Notes: generated from the letters alone by a model not told the origin. A stretch of 64,000 nt of DNA from Streptomyces sp. NBC_00464 (GCF_036013915.1 NZ_CP107899.1:6414001-6478000); one strand, 5' to 3'; shown: positions 40,984-50,369, counted from the stretch's first letter. Numbers and translations are program-made.

Positions 40984-42012
40984 TCAGCCTTCCTGGAGGG
41001 TGGTGAGGCCGTGCTCGATGAAGACGGGGACGAGGTCGCCGATGCGGTCGAAGCCGCCGCCGACCGTCTGGCCCAGGGTGTAGCGGTAGTGGATGCCCTC
41101 CAGGATCACGGCGAGCTTGAACCAGGCGAACGCCGTGTACCAGGAGATGCCGGAGGTGTCCCGGCCGGAGCGGGCGGCGTAGCGCTCGATCAGTTCGGCG
41201 GGGGAGGGATGACCGGCCGCGCCGCTGGTGGTGGAGACCGGCGACTCGGGCAGGCCCAGGTCGGAGCTGTACATCACCAGCAGGCCGAGGTCGGTGAGCG
41301 GGTCGCCGAGCGTCGACATCTCCCAGTCGAGGACGGCCTTGATCTCGTCGTCGGACCCGATCAGCACGTTGTCCAGGCGGTAGTCGCCGTGGATGACGGT
41401 CGGGGCGGGGGAGTCGGGCAGCTGCCGGCCGAGCGCGGCGTGCAGCTCGTCGATGCCGGGAAGTTCGCGGTTGCGGGAGGCGTCCAGCTGCTTGCCCCAG
41501 CGGCGCAGCTGCCGGTCGAGGAAGCCCTCGGGGCGCCCGAAGTCGCCGAGGCCCACGGCCTGCGGGTCCACGGCGTGCAGCTCCACCAGGGTGTCGACCA
41601 GGCCCAGTACCGCCCTGCGGGTGCGCTCGGGGCCCAGCGGGGCGAGTTCCTCCACCGTGCGGTACGGGGTGCCCTCGACGTACTCCATGACGTAGAACGG
41701 CGAGCCGATGACCGTGTCGTCCTCGCAGAGCAGCAGGGTCTCGGGGACCGGGACGGCGGTCGGGTGCAGTGCGCTGATCACCCGGTGCTCGCGCTTCATG
41801 TCGTGCGCGGTGGCCAGGACATGGCCCAGCGGCGGCCGGCGGACGACCCAGCGGCCGGAGCCTTCCGTGTCCGTGACGACATAGGTCAGATTCGAGCGGC
41901 CGCCCTCGATGAGCCGGGCGTCGAGCGGTCCGTTCACCAGACCCGGCCGCTCGCGGTCGAGATGTCCGCGCAAGCGGTCGAGGTCGAGACCTGGCGGGTG
42001 GACTGGGCTCAT
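40984..42012 (-). CDS. Aminoglycoside-phosphotransferase-fold kinase (ACAD10/11 partner)
   Basis: A 342-residue kinase-like protein. The APH family catalytic loop is HGDYRLDNVL, and the metal-binding motif is LDWEMSTLGDPLTDLG. The ATP-binding N-lobe has RSNLTYVVTD and WVVRRPPLGHV. It is not an antibiotic-resistance enzyme by context: it is first in a two-gene operon with an ACAD10/11-like dehydrogenase, matching the fused animal enzymes in which the kinase phosphorylates a hydroxyacyl-CoA. The shared TetR motif lies 46 bases upstream of its ATG. Confidence 0.92.
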   Translation of the reverse strand: MSPVHPPGLDLDRLRGHLDRERPGLVNGPLDARLIEGGRSNLTYVVTDTEGSGRWVVRRPPLGHVLATAHDMKREHRVISALHPTAVPVPETLLLCEDDTVIGSPFYVMEYVEGTPYRTVEELAPLGPERTRRAVLGLVDTLVELHAVDPQAVGLGDFGRPEGFLDRQLRRWGKQLDASRNRELPGIDELHAALGRQLPDSPAPTVIHGDYRLDNVLIGSDDEIKAVLDWEMSTLGDPLTDLGLLVMYSSDLGLPESPVSTTSGAAGHPSPAELIERYAARSGRDTSGISWYTAFAWFKLAVILEGIHYRYTLGQTVGGGFDRIGDLVPVFIEHGLTTLQEG

Positions 42013-42057
42013 CGTGCGCACCTCCGGGGTGAATGAACGTCGGTGTTCATGATGCCG

Positions 42058-42075
42058 ACCAGTCGGTATGTCGTC
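42058..42075. promoter_or_regulatory. TetR operator upstream of the kinase/acyl-CoA dehydrogenase operon
   Basis: On the minus strand this reads GACGACATACCGACTGGT, 17 of 18 identical to 35484-35501. The wider dyad CCGAC-CA-GTCGG spans 42055-42066. Confidence 0.72.
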
Positions 42076-42166
42076 CAGTGAACTTCCGGAACCGGATGTG
42101 CGGACTCCGGCCCGATCGAAGGGTGGACCTCTGGTGTTCAGTCGTATCTCTGAATAGAGTTCACGT

Positions 42167-43456
42167 ATGGATACAGCCTTGTTGATCGACGAAGTCCGGC
42201 TCACCCCGATCCTCATTGCCGACCCCCCGCTCCTCAACACGCAGGGAGTCCACCAGCCGTACACCCCACGCCTGATCGTGGAGGTCGTCACCCGGGGCGG
42301 TGTGACCGGCATCGGGGAGACCTACGGCGACGGCAAGTACCTCGAACTGGCCGAACCCCTCGCAGCGGCCCTGGCCGGACGCCCGGTCAGCGATGTGAAC
42401 GGCCTCTTCGCCCTCGCCGACGAGGTGTGCGGAGATTCACGCGCGGCCGACGAACGGGTCGACGCGGGCGGGCTGCGCGGCGTCCAGACCGCGGACAAGC
42501 TGCGGCTCTCGGTGGTCTCCGGCTTCGAGGTGGCCTGCCTGGACGCTCTGGGCAAGACGCTCGGCCTGCCGGTGCACGCGCTGCTCGGCGGCAAGGTCCG
42601 CGACAGCGTCGAGTACAGCGCGTACCTCTTCTACCGCTGGGCCGAGCACCCGGACGGCGGCGAACGCGACGACTGGGGCGCGGCCGTCGACCCGGCCGGA
42701 GTGGTCGCCCAGGCCCGGCGCTTCGCCCGTGAGTACGGGTTCTCCTCCTTCAAGCTGAAGGGCGGCGTCTTCCCGCCGGAGGAGGAGATCGCCGCGGTCC
42801 GCGCACTGGCCGAGGCGTTCCCCGGGCAGCCGCTGCGTCTGGACCCCAACGGCGCCTGGTCCGTCGAGACCTCGCTGTACGTCGCCGAGCAGCTGAAGGA
42901 CGTACTCGAATACCTGGAGGACCCGGCGAGCGGCACGGAGCTGATGGCCGCCGTCGCGGCCGGCACCGACGTGCCGCTGGCCACGAACATGTGCGTCACC
43001 ACGCTGGCCGAGGTCCCCGAGGCCTTCGCCCGCAACGCCGTCCAGGTCGTCCTCTCCGACCACCACTACTGGGGCGGGCTGCACCGCACCCGTGAACTGG
43101 CCGGCATCTGCCGCACCTTCGGTGCCGGACTCTCCATGCACTCCAACACCCACCTCGGGATCAGCCTCGCCGCGATGACACATGTCGCGGCCACCGTCCC
43201 CAACCTCGACTACGCCTGCGACAGCCACTACCCCTGGCAGACCGAGGACGTCATCACCACCCGTCATGCCTTCGAGGACGGCCGGCTGGCCGTCTCCGAC
43301 GCCCCCGGCCTCGGCGTCGAGCTCGACCGGGAACGCCTGGCCGTGCTGCACCGCCGCTGGCTCGACGACGACGGCGCGATGCGCGAGCGCGACGACGCCG
43401 CAGCGATGCGCAAGGCCGAGCCGGGGTGGGCCACGCCCTCGATCCCGCGCTGGTGA
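42167..43456 (+). CDS. Enolase-superfamily enzyme, glucarate-dehydratase-like
   Basis: A 429-residue dehydratase. The capping domain (residues 1-150) leads into the barrel, with FKLKGGVFPPEEEI (KxK base), LDPNGAWSVETSL (Asp and Asn), LEDPASG (Glu), LATNMC and MHSNTHLGIS (His base). These match glucarate dehydratase, which turns D-glucarate or L-idarate into 5-keto-4-deoxyglucarate. The sugar acid here may differ. No Shine-Dalgarno sequence is present and TAGAGT ends six bases before the ATG, so the message is probably leaderless. No other sugar-acid gene is next to it. Confidence 0.88.
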   Translation: MDTALLIDEVRLTPILIADPPLLNTQGVHQPYTPRLIVEVVTRGGVTGIGETYGDGKYLELAEPLAAALAGRPVSDVNGLFALADEVCGDSRAADERVDAGGLRGVQTADKLRLSVVSGFEVACLDALGKTLGLPVHALLGGKVRDSVEYSAYLFYRWAEHPDGGERDDWGAAVDPAGVVAQARRFAREYGFSSFKLKGGVFPPEEEIAAVRALAEAFPGQPLRLDPNGAWSVETSLYVAEQLKDVLEYLEDPASGTELMAAVAAGTDVPLATNMCVTTLAEVPEAFARNAVQVVLSDHHYWGGLHRTRELAGICRTFGAGLSMHSNTHLGISLAAMTHVAATVPNLDYACDSHYPWQTEDVITTRHAFEDGRLAVSDAPGLGVELDRERLAVLHRRWLDDDGAMRERDDAAAMRKAEPGWATPSIPRW

Positions 43457-43514
43457 GGCGGGGCCGGGGCCGGCCTGAGTTGCGGGGACCACGGCCCGCC
43501 CCGAGTGTCGGTAC

Positions 43515-44459
43515 ATGAAGGCGATCAGCTACAGCAGCTACGGCGGGGCCGACGTCCTGGAGTACGGGGAGCGCCCCGATCCCAAGGTCGGCCCCGACAC
43601 CGTCCTGGTGAAGGTGCGGGCCGCGGCGGTCAATCCGGTCGACCGGGTGGCCCGGGAGGGGCACCTCGACGCCGTTCTGGATGCCGTCTTTCCCGTGATT
43701 CCCGGCTGGGACGTGTCGGGGGTGGTCGTCCAGCCCGGTGTCGCCGTGGACGAGTTCGCCGTCGGTGACGAGGTCATCGGATACGTGCGGGAGGACTTCC
43801 TCAGCCGCGGCACCTTCGCCGAGTACGTGGCCGCACCGGTGCGCACCCTCGCACGCAAGCCGCTCAGCCTGAGCTTCGAGGAGGCCGCGGGCCTGCCGCT
43901 GGCCGGCCTCACCGCCTACCAGGTGCTGTACCGCTCGCTGCACATCGGCAGCGGCGACACCGTCCTCGTCCACGCGGCGGCGGGCGGCGTCGGCTCGTTC
44001 GCCGTACAGATCGCCCGTCACACCGGCTGCCGGGTCATCGGGACCGCGAGCGAGCGCAACCACGACCATCTGCGACAGCTCGGCGCGGAGCCCGTGGCCT
44101 ACGGGGAGGGGCTTGCCGACCGGCTGCGGGCGCTGGCCCCCGACGGGATCGACGCGGCGTTCGACACCGTGGGCGGGGAGGCCCTGCGGGTGTCCGCCGA
44201 GACGCTCGCGCCGGACGGGCGCCTCGCGTCCATCGTGGACGACGAGGTGTTCTCGTACGGCGGCAAGTACGCCTTCGTCCGGCCCGACGCCAAGGACCTG
44301 GCCCATCTGGCGGAGCTCGCCGAGCGGGGCATCATCTCGGTGCATGTGGACCGGGTCTTCCCCCTGGCCGAGGCCGCCGAGGCCCACCGGCTCAACGCGG
44401 AGGGCCGCACCCGGGGGAAGATCGTCGTCACGGTGGACTGGGACGCTCAGGAGGGCTGA
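43515..44459 (+). CDS. NADPH:quinone reductase-like medium-chain oxidoreductase
   Basis: A 314-residue zinc-free MDR protein. The N-terminal GroES-like part is followed by the nucleotide motif VHAAAGGVGSFAVQIAR. YGGAD (residues 9-13) and AVNPVDR are typical of quinone-oxidoreductase-like enzymes. No zinc-binding cysteines are seen. The gene's last codons and stop are copied once more just downstream as a 35-bp imperfect duplication. It stands alone. The electron acceptor is unknown. Confidence 0.9.
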   Translation: MKAISYSSYGGADVLEYGERPDPKVGPDTVLVKVRAAAVNPVDRVAREGHLDAVLDAVFPVIPGWDVSGVVVQPGVAVDEFAVGDEVIGYVREDFLSRGTFAEYVAAPVRTLARKPLSLSFEEAAGLPLAGLTAYQVLYRSLHIGSGDTVLVHAAAGGVGSFAVQIARHTGCRVIGTASERNHDHLRQLGAEPVAYGEGLADRLRALAPDGIDAAFDTVGGEALRVSAETLAPDGRLASIVDDEVFSYGGKYAFVRPDAKDLAHLAELAERGIISVHVDRVFPLAEAAEAHRLNAEGRTRGKIVVTVDWDAQEG

Positions 44460-44502
44460 CACGGCCCGTGGGCCGGGACGTTCAGGAGGACTGACCCGGC
44501 CC
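44440..44502 (+). repeat. 35-bp imperfect tandem duplication across a stop codon
   Basis: GGGACGCTCAGGAGGGCTGA at 44440 contains the last codons and stop of the oxidoreductase. GGGACGTTCAGGAGGACTGA repeats it from 44475. The following CGGCCC also matches. The second copy sits in untranslated DNA. Confidence 0.85.
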
Positions 44503-44513
44503 GGTGCCGCGGC

Positions 44514-44825
44514 TCAGAACAGCATGGCCGCGGCGAACACGGCCAGTGCGACCGTGCACGCCGCGGCGGCCAGCGCCGCGCGCGGCGCGAGCGGCTGCGG
44601 GCGGGCGGTGCCCATGCCCTGCACCCGCCGGTTCGCCACCCGCAGGAACCCCAGCCAGGCGAGCGCGCTCAGCGACAGGGCGACCACCCCGGCCGCGCTG
44701 ACACCGCCGTGCAGCGCCTGCTTGCCCGCCAGCAGCGCGACCACCGTGCAGGACAGCGTCGTACGCCGCCACGCGAGGCGCGTCCGCTCGGGCTGGAGCC
44801 CCGGGTCGCGCTCCTCGGCGGTCAC
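44514..44825 (-). CDS. DUF202-family membrane protein (second copy)
   Basis: A 103-residue protein starting at a GTG that overlaps the preceding DUF202 gene's stop (GTGA). The N-terminal motif LQPERTRLAWRRTTLSCTV is typical of DUF202. It has three hydrophobic segments. Paired DUF202 genes are frequent in actinobacteria. The two products may form a heteromeric membrane unit. Function unknown. Confidence 0.87.
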   Translation of the reverse strand: MTAEERDPGLQPERTRLAWRRTTLSCTVVALLAGKQALHGGVSAAGVVALSLSALAWLGFLRVANRRVQGMGTARPQPLAPRAALAAAACTVALAVFAAAMLF

Positions 44826-45217
44826 CGGCCCTCCCAGCCGAACAGGACCACCACCACCATCGCCACGGCCACCACGGCGACCGCCAGACTCAGCAGGGTC
44901 GGGAAACGCGAGACCGGCAGGTCCTTCCCGCGCCGCATCGCCCGCTCGCACCGTACCCAGTGGTTGACGGCCCGCAGCGCGCACAGCACACCCGCCGCCA
45001 GCAGCGCGAGCGCCAGACCGGCACGGACGCCCCACGCCAGCTCCGGCAGGAACTGGTCGACCGCGAAACCGCCCCCGATCAGTGCGAGAGCCGTCCGGAT
45101 CCAGGCGAGGAAGGTCCGCTCGTTGGCGAGCGAGAAGCGGTAGTCCGGGGTGTCGCCCTCGTCACGGATCCGCTGCGGCGCGAACCACAGCCGCAGACTC
45201 TGTACAAATTCGTTCAC
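44822..45217 (-). CDS. DUF202 / YidH-family membrane protein
   Basis: A 131-residue protein. The cytosolic N-terminus carries the family motif LANERTFLAWIRTALALIGGG, given here only in part, followed by three hydrophobic helices. GTG start; TAGGGT lies six bases before it (possible leaderless promoter), while AGGG could instead be a weak ribosome-binding site. It is the first of two overlapping DUF202 genes. Function of the family is unknown. Confidence 0.9.
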   Translation of the reverse strand: MNEFVQSLRLWFAPQRIRDEGDTPDYRFSLANERTFLAWIRTALALIGGGFAVDQFLPELAWGVRAGLALALLAAGVLCALRAVNHWVRCERAMRRGKDLPVSRFPTLLSLAVAVVAVAMVVVVLFGWEGR

Positions 45218-45260
45218 GTACGGACCCTATCTGCCGCTTTGGCGAGCATTCCCGGCCGGT

Positions 45261-45779
45261 TCAGGATGACTCCCGGAACGCCTGGAGACGCCGGTAGCTC
45301 TCCAGGCCGTCCGGCACCCACTCCCACTCCCGGTCGCCGAGCCGCTGCTCCAACTCCGCGTCCGTCAGGAAGGTGTGCCAGGCGACCTCCTCCACCTGCG
45401 GCTTCACCGGCAGCTCGCACCGTACCCGGTAGACGTACGACCACCAGGTGTGGCCGCCGCCCTCGTAGAGGAACTTGAACAGCGGCTCGGGGCGGGGGAG
45501 CCCGGACACCCCCAGCTCCTCCTCGGCCTCCCGCAGCGCCGCCTCGTCGTAGGACTCACCGGCGCCGACGACCCCGCCGACGAACATGTCGTAATGGGAG
45601 GGGAAGACCAGCTTGGTGGCGGTCCTGCGGTGCACGAAGATCCTGCCCTCGGCGTCCCGGGCCTCGATGAAGACGCAGCGGTGACGCAGGCCCTGCGCGG
45701 TCGCCTCGCCGCGTGGGGCCTGCCCCACGACCACGTCGTTCTCGTCGACGATGTCCAGGATCTCGTCCGAAGGTGTCAT
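45261..45779 (-). CDS. Nudix hydrolase (isopentenyl-isomerase-like / YfcD type)
   Basis: A 172-residue hydrolase. The Nudix box, GGVVGAGESYDEAALREAEE followed by ELGV, has the full GX5EX7REUXEEXGU pattern. The N-terminus (EILDIVDENDVVVGQAPRGE) and the HRTCVFI-like segment RHRCVFIEARDAEGRIFVHR match the subgroup often called Nudix hydrolase YfcD. It should cleave a nucleoside diphosphate linkage; the substrate is unknown. Start chosen at MTPSDEIL; an ATG three codons upstream is possible. Confidence 0.92.
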   Translation of the reverse strand: MTPSDEILDIVDENDVVVGQAPRGEATAQGLRHRCVFIEARDAEGRIFVHRRTATKLVFPSHYDMFVGGVVGAGESYDEAALREAEEELGVSGLPRPEPLFKFLYEGGGHTWWSYVYRVRCELPVKPQVEEVAWHTFLTDAELEQRLGDREWEWVPDGLESYRRLQAFRESS

Positions 45780-45848
45780 GCCCCTCATCCAACATCAGCC
45801 CGCTGACACACACACGGACGGAGTGCGCCCCGTGGGGCCGGGGCGCAC

Positions 45849-46742
45849 TCAGTGCGGCTGGAGGCTCTGCGAGCGGCGTCCGCCCACCGGCCCCTCCGGC
45901 ATCGCAGGATGCAGCCCCAGCAGCACGATCCCGCCCACGATCGCCGCGAGCCCGGCCGCCTGCCAGGCCAGTGCGCCCGTGTCGGTACGCACCTGGTCGC
46001 CCAGGAACCCGATCCCGCAGGCGATCCCGGCCAGCGGCTGGGCCGCGGTCAGCGCCGGCAGCGACATCCGCAGGGGGCCCGTCTCGAACGCGCTCTGTAC
46101 GAGGATCAGCCCCGTCACCCCCAGCACCAGCACCGCGTACGGCTGCCAGCTCATCACCAGCGCCGCCCAGCCGTCGTCCGAGAGCCGTTGCCCGCTGACC
46201 CGGGTCAGCGCGTCCTGCAGTCCGTACAGCAGCCCGGCAGCCACCGCGAGCAGCGCCGGGGACACTCCCGACCGGGACCGCTTGGCGAACGCGGTCAGCA
46301 GCAGCGCCAGGCCCACCACCACACCGATCACCAGCCAGTGCCGCAGCGGACTCGACACCGCCTGCCCGCCCTTCGGCTCGCCCGCCACCAGGAACGCGGC
46401 GACCCCGCCGGCCAGCAGCCAGAGCCCCGCCCAGCCCTGCCGGCCCAGCCGCTGGCCGGTGCGGTGACGGGACAGGGCCATCGCGAAGAGCAGATTGGTG
46501 GCGAGGAGCGGCTCGACGACCGAGACCTCGCCCTTGCCCAGGGCCAGGGCGCCCAGCACCATGCCGCAGACCATCAGGCCGATGCCGGCCAGCCAGCTGC
46601 GCACCCGCATCAGGTCCAGCAGCAGCCGGGGCGACAGGTAGTCGCGCCTCGGGGCGTGACTGGCGGCGGCCTGTTGCAGCACGAAGCCGAACCCCAGGCA
46701 GCAGGCGGCGCTCACGGCGAGCACGAGGACCAGCACCGACAC
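45849..46742 (-). CDS. DMT (EamA-like) transporter
   Basis: A 297-residue membrane protein of about ten helices in two internally similar halves, as in EamA or DMT transporters. A GTG start after GGGGTGGAGAAGC was chosen; longer in-frame starts add an arginine- and proline-rich stretch unlikely to be translated. Conserved glycine-rich segments include LAGIGLMVCGMVLGALALG and LAAIVGGIVLLGLHP. The substrate may be an amino acid or drug. Confidence 0.85.
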   Translation of the reverse strand: MSVLVLVLAVSAACCLGFGFVLQQAAASHAPRRDYLSPRLLLDLMRVRSWLAGIGLMVCGMVLGALALGKGEVSVVEPLLATNLLFAMALSRHRTGQRLGRQGWAGLWLLAGGVAAFLVAGEPKGGQAVSSPLRHWLVIGVVVGLALLLTAFAKRSRSGVSPALLAVAAGLLYGLQDALTRVSGQRLSDDGWAALVMSWQPYAVLVLGVTGLILVQSAFETGPLRMSLPALTAAQPLAGIACGIGFLGDQVRTDTGALAWQAAGLAAIVGGIVLLGLHPAMPEGPVGGRRSQSLQPH

Positions 46743-46960
46743 GCTTCTCCACCCCAAGTCAGGCCGGAAGAGGGTGATTTGTTTCGACGATAGCGCCTGG
46801 GGACCGCCGGTGCGGCCGGAGTGCGGCCGACCGGGCGGTTGACGCCGGGGCGGCCGGTGCCGAAGATCTGACGCACGAGTAACTTCGCGAGCGGCCGCAC
46901 GGGTGACCTGCGGTCCCTCCGCCGGACAATCGCCCGGTCGCCCCGACAAGGATGGAACCC

Positions 46961-48616
46961 ATGGCGTACGACGCTGATGTGATCGTGATCGGGGCGGGAC
47001 TCGCGGGGCTGGTCGCCACCGCGGAGCTCGTGGACGCGGGCCGTTCGGTGATCCTGCTCGACCAGGAACCCGAGCAGTCGCTCGGCGGGCAGGCGCACTG
47101 GTCCTTCGGCGGTCTCTTCCTGGTCGACTCGCCCGAGCAGCGTCGTATGCGGATCAAGGACAGCCACGAGCTGGCCCTCCAGGACTGGTTCGGCACGGCC
47201 GGCTTCGACCGCGAGGAGGACCACTGGCCGCGGAAGTGGGCCGAGGCGTACGTCGACTTCGCCTCCGGTGAGAAGCGCTCCTGGCTGCACCAGCAGGGCA
47301 TGCGGTTCTTCCCCGTCGTCGGCTGGGCCGAGCGCGGCGGCTACGACGCCAACGGCCACGGCAACTCCGTCCCCCGCTTCCACATCACCTGGGGCACCGG
47401 CCCCGGCGTCGTCGCCCCCTTCGAGCGCCGGGTGCGCGAGGGCGTCGCCAAGGGGCTCGTCAGCTTCCGCTTCCGCCACCGGGTGACCGGTCTCGGCCGC
47501 ACCGACGGCACGACCGACACGGTCACGGGCGAGATCCTGGAGCCGAGCGCGGCGGCGCGCGGGACCGCGAGCAGCCGGGAGACGGCCGGCACCTTCGAGC
47601 TCAGGGCCCAGGCGGTGATCGTCACCTCCGGCGGCATCGGCGGCAACCACGACCTCGTCCGCAAGCAGTGGCCCGAGCGGCTCGGCACCCCGCCGGAGAA
47701 GATGCTCTCCGGTGTCCCCGCCCATGTCGACGGGCTGATGCTCGGCATCACCGAGGACGCGGGCGCCCACCACATCAACCGCGACCGGATGTGGCACTAC
47801 ACCGAGGGCATCGAGAACTGGAACCCGATCTGGGCCAAACACGGCATCCGGATCCTGCCCGGCCCGTCCTCGCTCTGGCTGGACGCCCGCGGAAAGCGGC
47901 TGCCCGTGCCGCTCTTCCCCGGCTTCGACACGCTCGGCACCCTCGAACACATCATGCGCAGCGGTCACGACTACACCTGGTTCGTCCTGGACCAGAAGAT
48001 CATCGGCAAGGAGTTCGCGCTCTCCGGTTCCGAGCAGAACCCCGACCTGACCGGCAAGTCCATCCGCGACGTGATCGGCCGGGCCCGCGCGGACGTGCCG
48101 GGACCGGTGAAGGCGTTCATGGACAACGGCGTGGACTTCGTCGTCGAGAAGGACCTCGGCGCCCTGGTCCGCGGCATGAACGCGCTCACCGGCGAAGCGC
48201 TCATCGACGAGGACGACCTGCGCCGCGAGATCACCGCCCGCGACCGGGAGATCGCCAACCCCTTCACCAAGGACCTCCAGATCACCGCGATCAGGGGCGC
48301 CCGCACCTACCTCGGCGACAAGCTCATCCGTACGGCCACGCCGCACCGCATCCTCGACCCCAAGGCCGGGCCGCTGATCGCCGTCCGGCTCAACATCCTC
48401 ACCCGCAAGTCGCTCGGCGGACTGGAGACGGACCTGTCCTCCCGGGTCCTCACCTCCGACGGCACCCCGCTGGCCGGGGTGTACGCGGCCGGTGAGGCGG
48501 CCGGGTTCGGCGGCGGCGGGGTGCACGGTTACCGCTCCCTGGAGGGCACCTTCCTCGGCGGCTGCATCTTCTCCGGCCGGGCGGCGGGCCGGGCGGCCGC
48601 GGAGGCGGTCGGCTAG
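46961..48616 (+). CDS. FAD-binding dehydrogenase, KstD-like
   Basis: A 551-residue flavoprotein of the fumarate-reductase/3-ketosteroid-dehydrogenase fold. The FAD motif is VIVIGAGLAGLVATAEL at the N-terminus, LLDQEPEQSLGGQAHW follows, and the second FAD region is GVYAAGEAAGFGGGGVHGYR with LEGTFLGGCIFSGR. Length and spacing match NCBI-style FAD-binding dehydrogenase (Rv0785-like). ATG chosen eight bases after AAGGA; an ATG three codons upstream has no room for a ribosome-binding site. Substrate unknown; steroid desaturation is only one possibility. Confidence 0.92.
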   Translation: MAYDADVIVIGAGLAGLVATAELVDAGRSVILLDQEPEQSLGGQAHWSFGGLFLVDSPEQRRMRIKDSHELALQDWFGTAGFDREEDHWPRKWAEAYVDFASGEKRSWLHQQGMRFFPVVGWAERGGYDANGHGNSVPRFHITWGTGPGVVAPFERRVREGVAKGLVSFRFRHRVTGLGRTDGTTDTVTGEILEPSAAARGTASSRETAGTFELRAQAVIVTSGGIGGNHDLVRKQWPERLGTPPEKMLSGVPAHVDGLMLGITEDAGAHHINRDRMWHYTEGIENWNPIWAKHGIRILPGPSSLWLDARGKRLPVPLFPGFDTLGTLEHIMRSGHDYTWFVLDQKIIGKEFALSGSEQNPDLTGKSIRDVIGRARADVPGPVKAFMDNGVDFVVEKDLGALVRGMNALTGEALIDEDDLRREITARDREIANPFTKDLQITAIRGARTYLGDKLIRTATPHRILDPKAGPLIAVRLNILTRKSLGGLETDLSSRVLTSDGTPLAGVYAAGEAAGFGGGGVHGYRSLEGTFLGGCIFSGRAAGRAAAEAVG

Positions 48617-48704
48617 GCCGTCGTCCGGTGCCTCCGCGCGTCCGTCCGGTGGGGTTCGGGACGGGGAACCGTGCACGGGCACCGAATACGGGCACGGTAA
48701 GCAG

Positions 48705-49925
48705 ATGCCAGGAGTTGCCGAGCCCGTCATCAAACTCGTCCGGCGCACCACCGAACCCGTGGGGGCCCAGACCCTGCGCTCCACGGGAGCGGCGGTGATC
48801 GCCTACGCCGTGGCGACCGCGACGCTGTCCCAGCCCGCGCCCCTGACCGCCCCGCTCACCGCGCTGCTCGTCGTCCAGGTCACCCTCTACGCCACCCTCA
48901 CCACGGGGATCCGGCGAGTGAACTCCGTGATCGTCGGAGTGCTCATCGCCAGCGGGTTCAGTTCCCTGGTGGGGCTGTCCTGGTGGAGCCTCGGGCTGAC
49001 GATCTTCACCTCGCTGATCATCGGCCGGCTGGTCCGGGTGAACGAGTTCGTCCCCGAGGTCGCGATCAGCGCCATGCTGGTGCTCGGCGTCGCCCAGGTC
49101 GCCGACACTGCCTGGGAACGCATCTTCGAGACACTCATCGGTGCGGGCGTCGGGCTGCTGTTCAACCTGCTGTTCGCCCCACCCGTGTGGGTGCAGACGG
49201 CGGGAGCGTCGATCGACGGGCTGGCCCGCGAGATGGGGGAGCTGTTCCGCGACCTCGGCGGCGACCTGGGCGGCCGCGTCACCGTAGGGCAGGCGGCCGA
49301 ACGGCTGCACCGCGCGCGCCGCATCGACCACGACATCGTGGCGGTGGACGCCTCGCTGCGGCAGGCCGAGGAGAGCCTGATGCTCAACCCGCGCGTACGG
49401 CAGGGGCTGCTCTACCGCGTGGTGCTGCGCACCGGCCTGGACACGCTGGAGATCTGCGCGGTCGTCCTGCGGGTGCTGGCCAGGACCCTGACCGACCTGG
49501 CGAAGGAGCGCGTCGACGAAGACCTCTTCCCCGCGGACGTGGCCTCCGGGCTCACCGAACTGTTCGGGCAGCTGGCGGGCGCCATCGAGAGCTTCTCGCT
49601 GCTGATCACCACTCCGGTCGCCGCCAGTGCCGAACACGCCGAGGACCGGCTGGCCGACGCGCTGACGACCAGCCGGGCGACCCGCGACCGGGTGGCGGAC
49701 ATGCTGCTGGCGGCGGTCCAGGAACACCCCAGGAAGTGGCAGTTGCACGGGGCGCTGCTCGCGGAGGTCGACCGCATCCTGGACGAGCTCGACATCGAGA
49801 AGCGCACCGAGCGCCTCGGCAAGGAGCTGGACCGCCGCTCGGGCGAGATGCACGAACGCCATCCCTGGCTGCTCACCGTCAGGCGCCGCCTCGGGCTCGT
49901 CCGGGGCGCGGACGAGGAGAGTTGA
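48705..49925 (+). CDS. FUSC / aromatic acid exporter-family membrane protein
   Basis: A 406-residue protein. The N-terminal 160 residues hold about five to six membrane helices (LTAPLTALLVVQVTLYATL, SLGLTIFTSLIIGRLV), with an FUSC/ArAE-type core. The remaining 240 residues are helical and cytoplasmic, with coiled-coil-like heptads (AAERLHRARRIDHDIVAVD). Relatives export aromatic acids such as p-hydroxybenzoate. No membrane-fusion partner is nearby. Confidence 0.87.
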   Translation: MPGVAEPVIKLVRRTTEPVGAQTLRSTGAAVIAYAVATATLSQPAPLTAPLTALLVVQVTLYATLTTGIRRVNSVIVGVLIASGFSSLVGLSWWSLGLTIFTSLIIGRLVRVNEFVPEVAISAMLVLGVAQVADTAWERIFETLIGAGVGLLFNLLFAPPVWVQTAGASIDGLAREMGELFRDLGGDLGGRVTVGQAAERLHRARRIDHDIVAVDASLRQAEESLMLNPRVRQGLLYRVVLRTGLDTLEICAVVLRVLARTLTDLAKERVDEDLFPADVASGLTELFGQLAGAIESFSLLITTPVAASAEHAEDRLADALTTSRATRDRVADMLLAAVQEHPRKWQLHGALLAEVDRILDELDIEKRTERLGKELDRRSGEMHERHPWLLTVRRRLGLVRGADEES

Positions 49926-49937
49926 GGGCGCGGCGGG

Positions 49938-50369
49938 TCAGGCCGGTTCGATGAGTTCGACGACCCGGAACCGTTCCGCCACGACCAGTGTGTCGTCGTC
50001 GACCGTGAACTCCGGGTCGCCGAGCCCTTCGCGCATCTCGTCGCTGTGCCAGAACCTCTCGTGGCCCGCCCGCCACCCGGCCACCGAGGTGTCGCCCTCG
50101 CCCTCGTCGAGGACGTGCTGCAGATCGACGTCCCCGAGCCGCAGGATCCGTACCTCCGTGATCTCCAGCACCGCGATCTCCTGCCCGTCCGAGTCGATCA
50201 GGGCGGACCGCTCGCCCACGGGCGGCGGGTCCTCCTTCTCCACCTGGTACTCCACGAGCAGTCCGGTCGTCGACACCTTCCGGCCGTCGAGCACCGCTTC
50301 GACCAGCTGGTCGCGCAGCGGACCGGGGAAGACGAGGAGGAAGGGCTTGAGCGCCTCACGGTTCGGCAT
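49938..50369 (-). CDS. ASCH-domain protein
   Basis: A 143-residue small protein with an ASCH-type beta-barrel: LDGRKVSTTGLLVEY (substrate-loop region), IDSDGQEIAVLEITEVRILRL, and GWRAGHERFWHSDEM. ASCH domains bind RNA or nucleosides, and some hydrolyse N4-acylcytidine. The converging gene ends 13 bases away. Role here unknown. Confidence 0.85.
   Translation of the reverse strand: MPNREALKPFLLVFPGPLRDQLVEAVLDGRKVSTTGLLVEYQVEKEDPPPVGERSALIDSDGQEIAVLEITEVRILRLGDVDLQHVLDEGEGDTSVAGWRAGHERFWHSDEMREGLGDPEFTVDDDTLVVAERFRVVELIEPA

Noticed and set aside
40984..42012. An aminoglycoside resistance gene
   Set aside because: The phosphotransferase fold is present, but the operon with an ACAD10/11-like dehydrogenase and the shared acyl-CoA operator point to lipid metabolism, not resistance.
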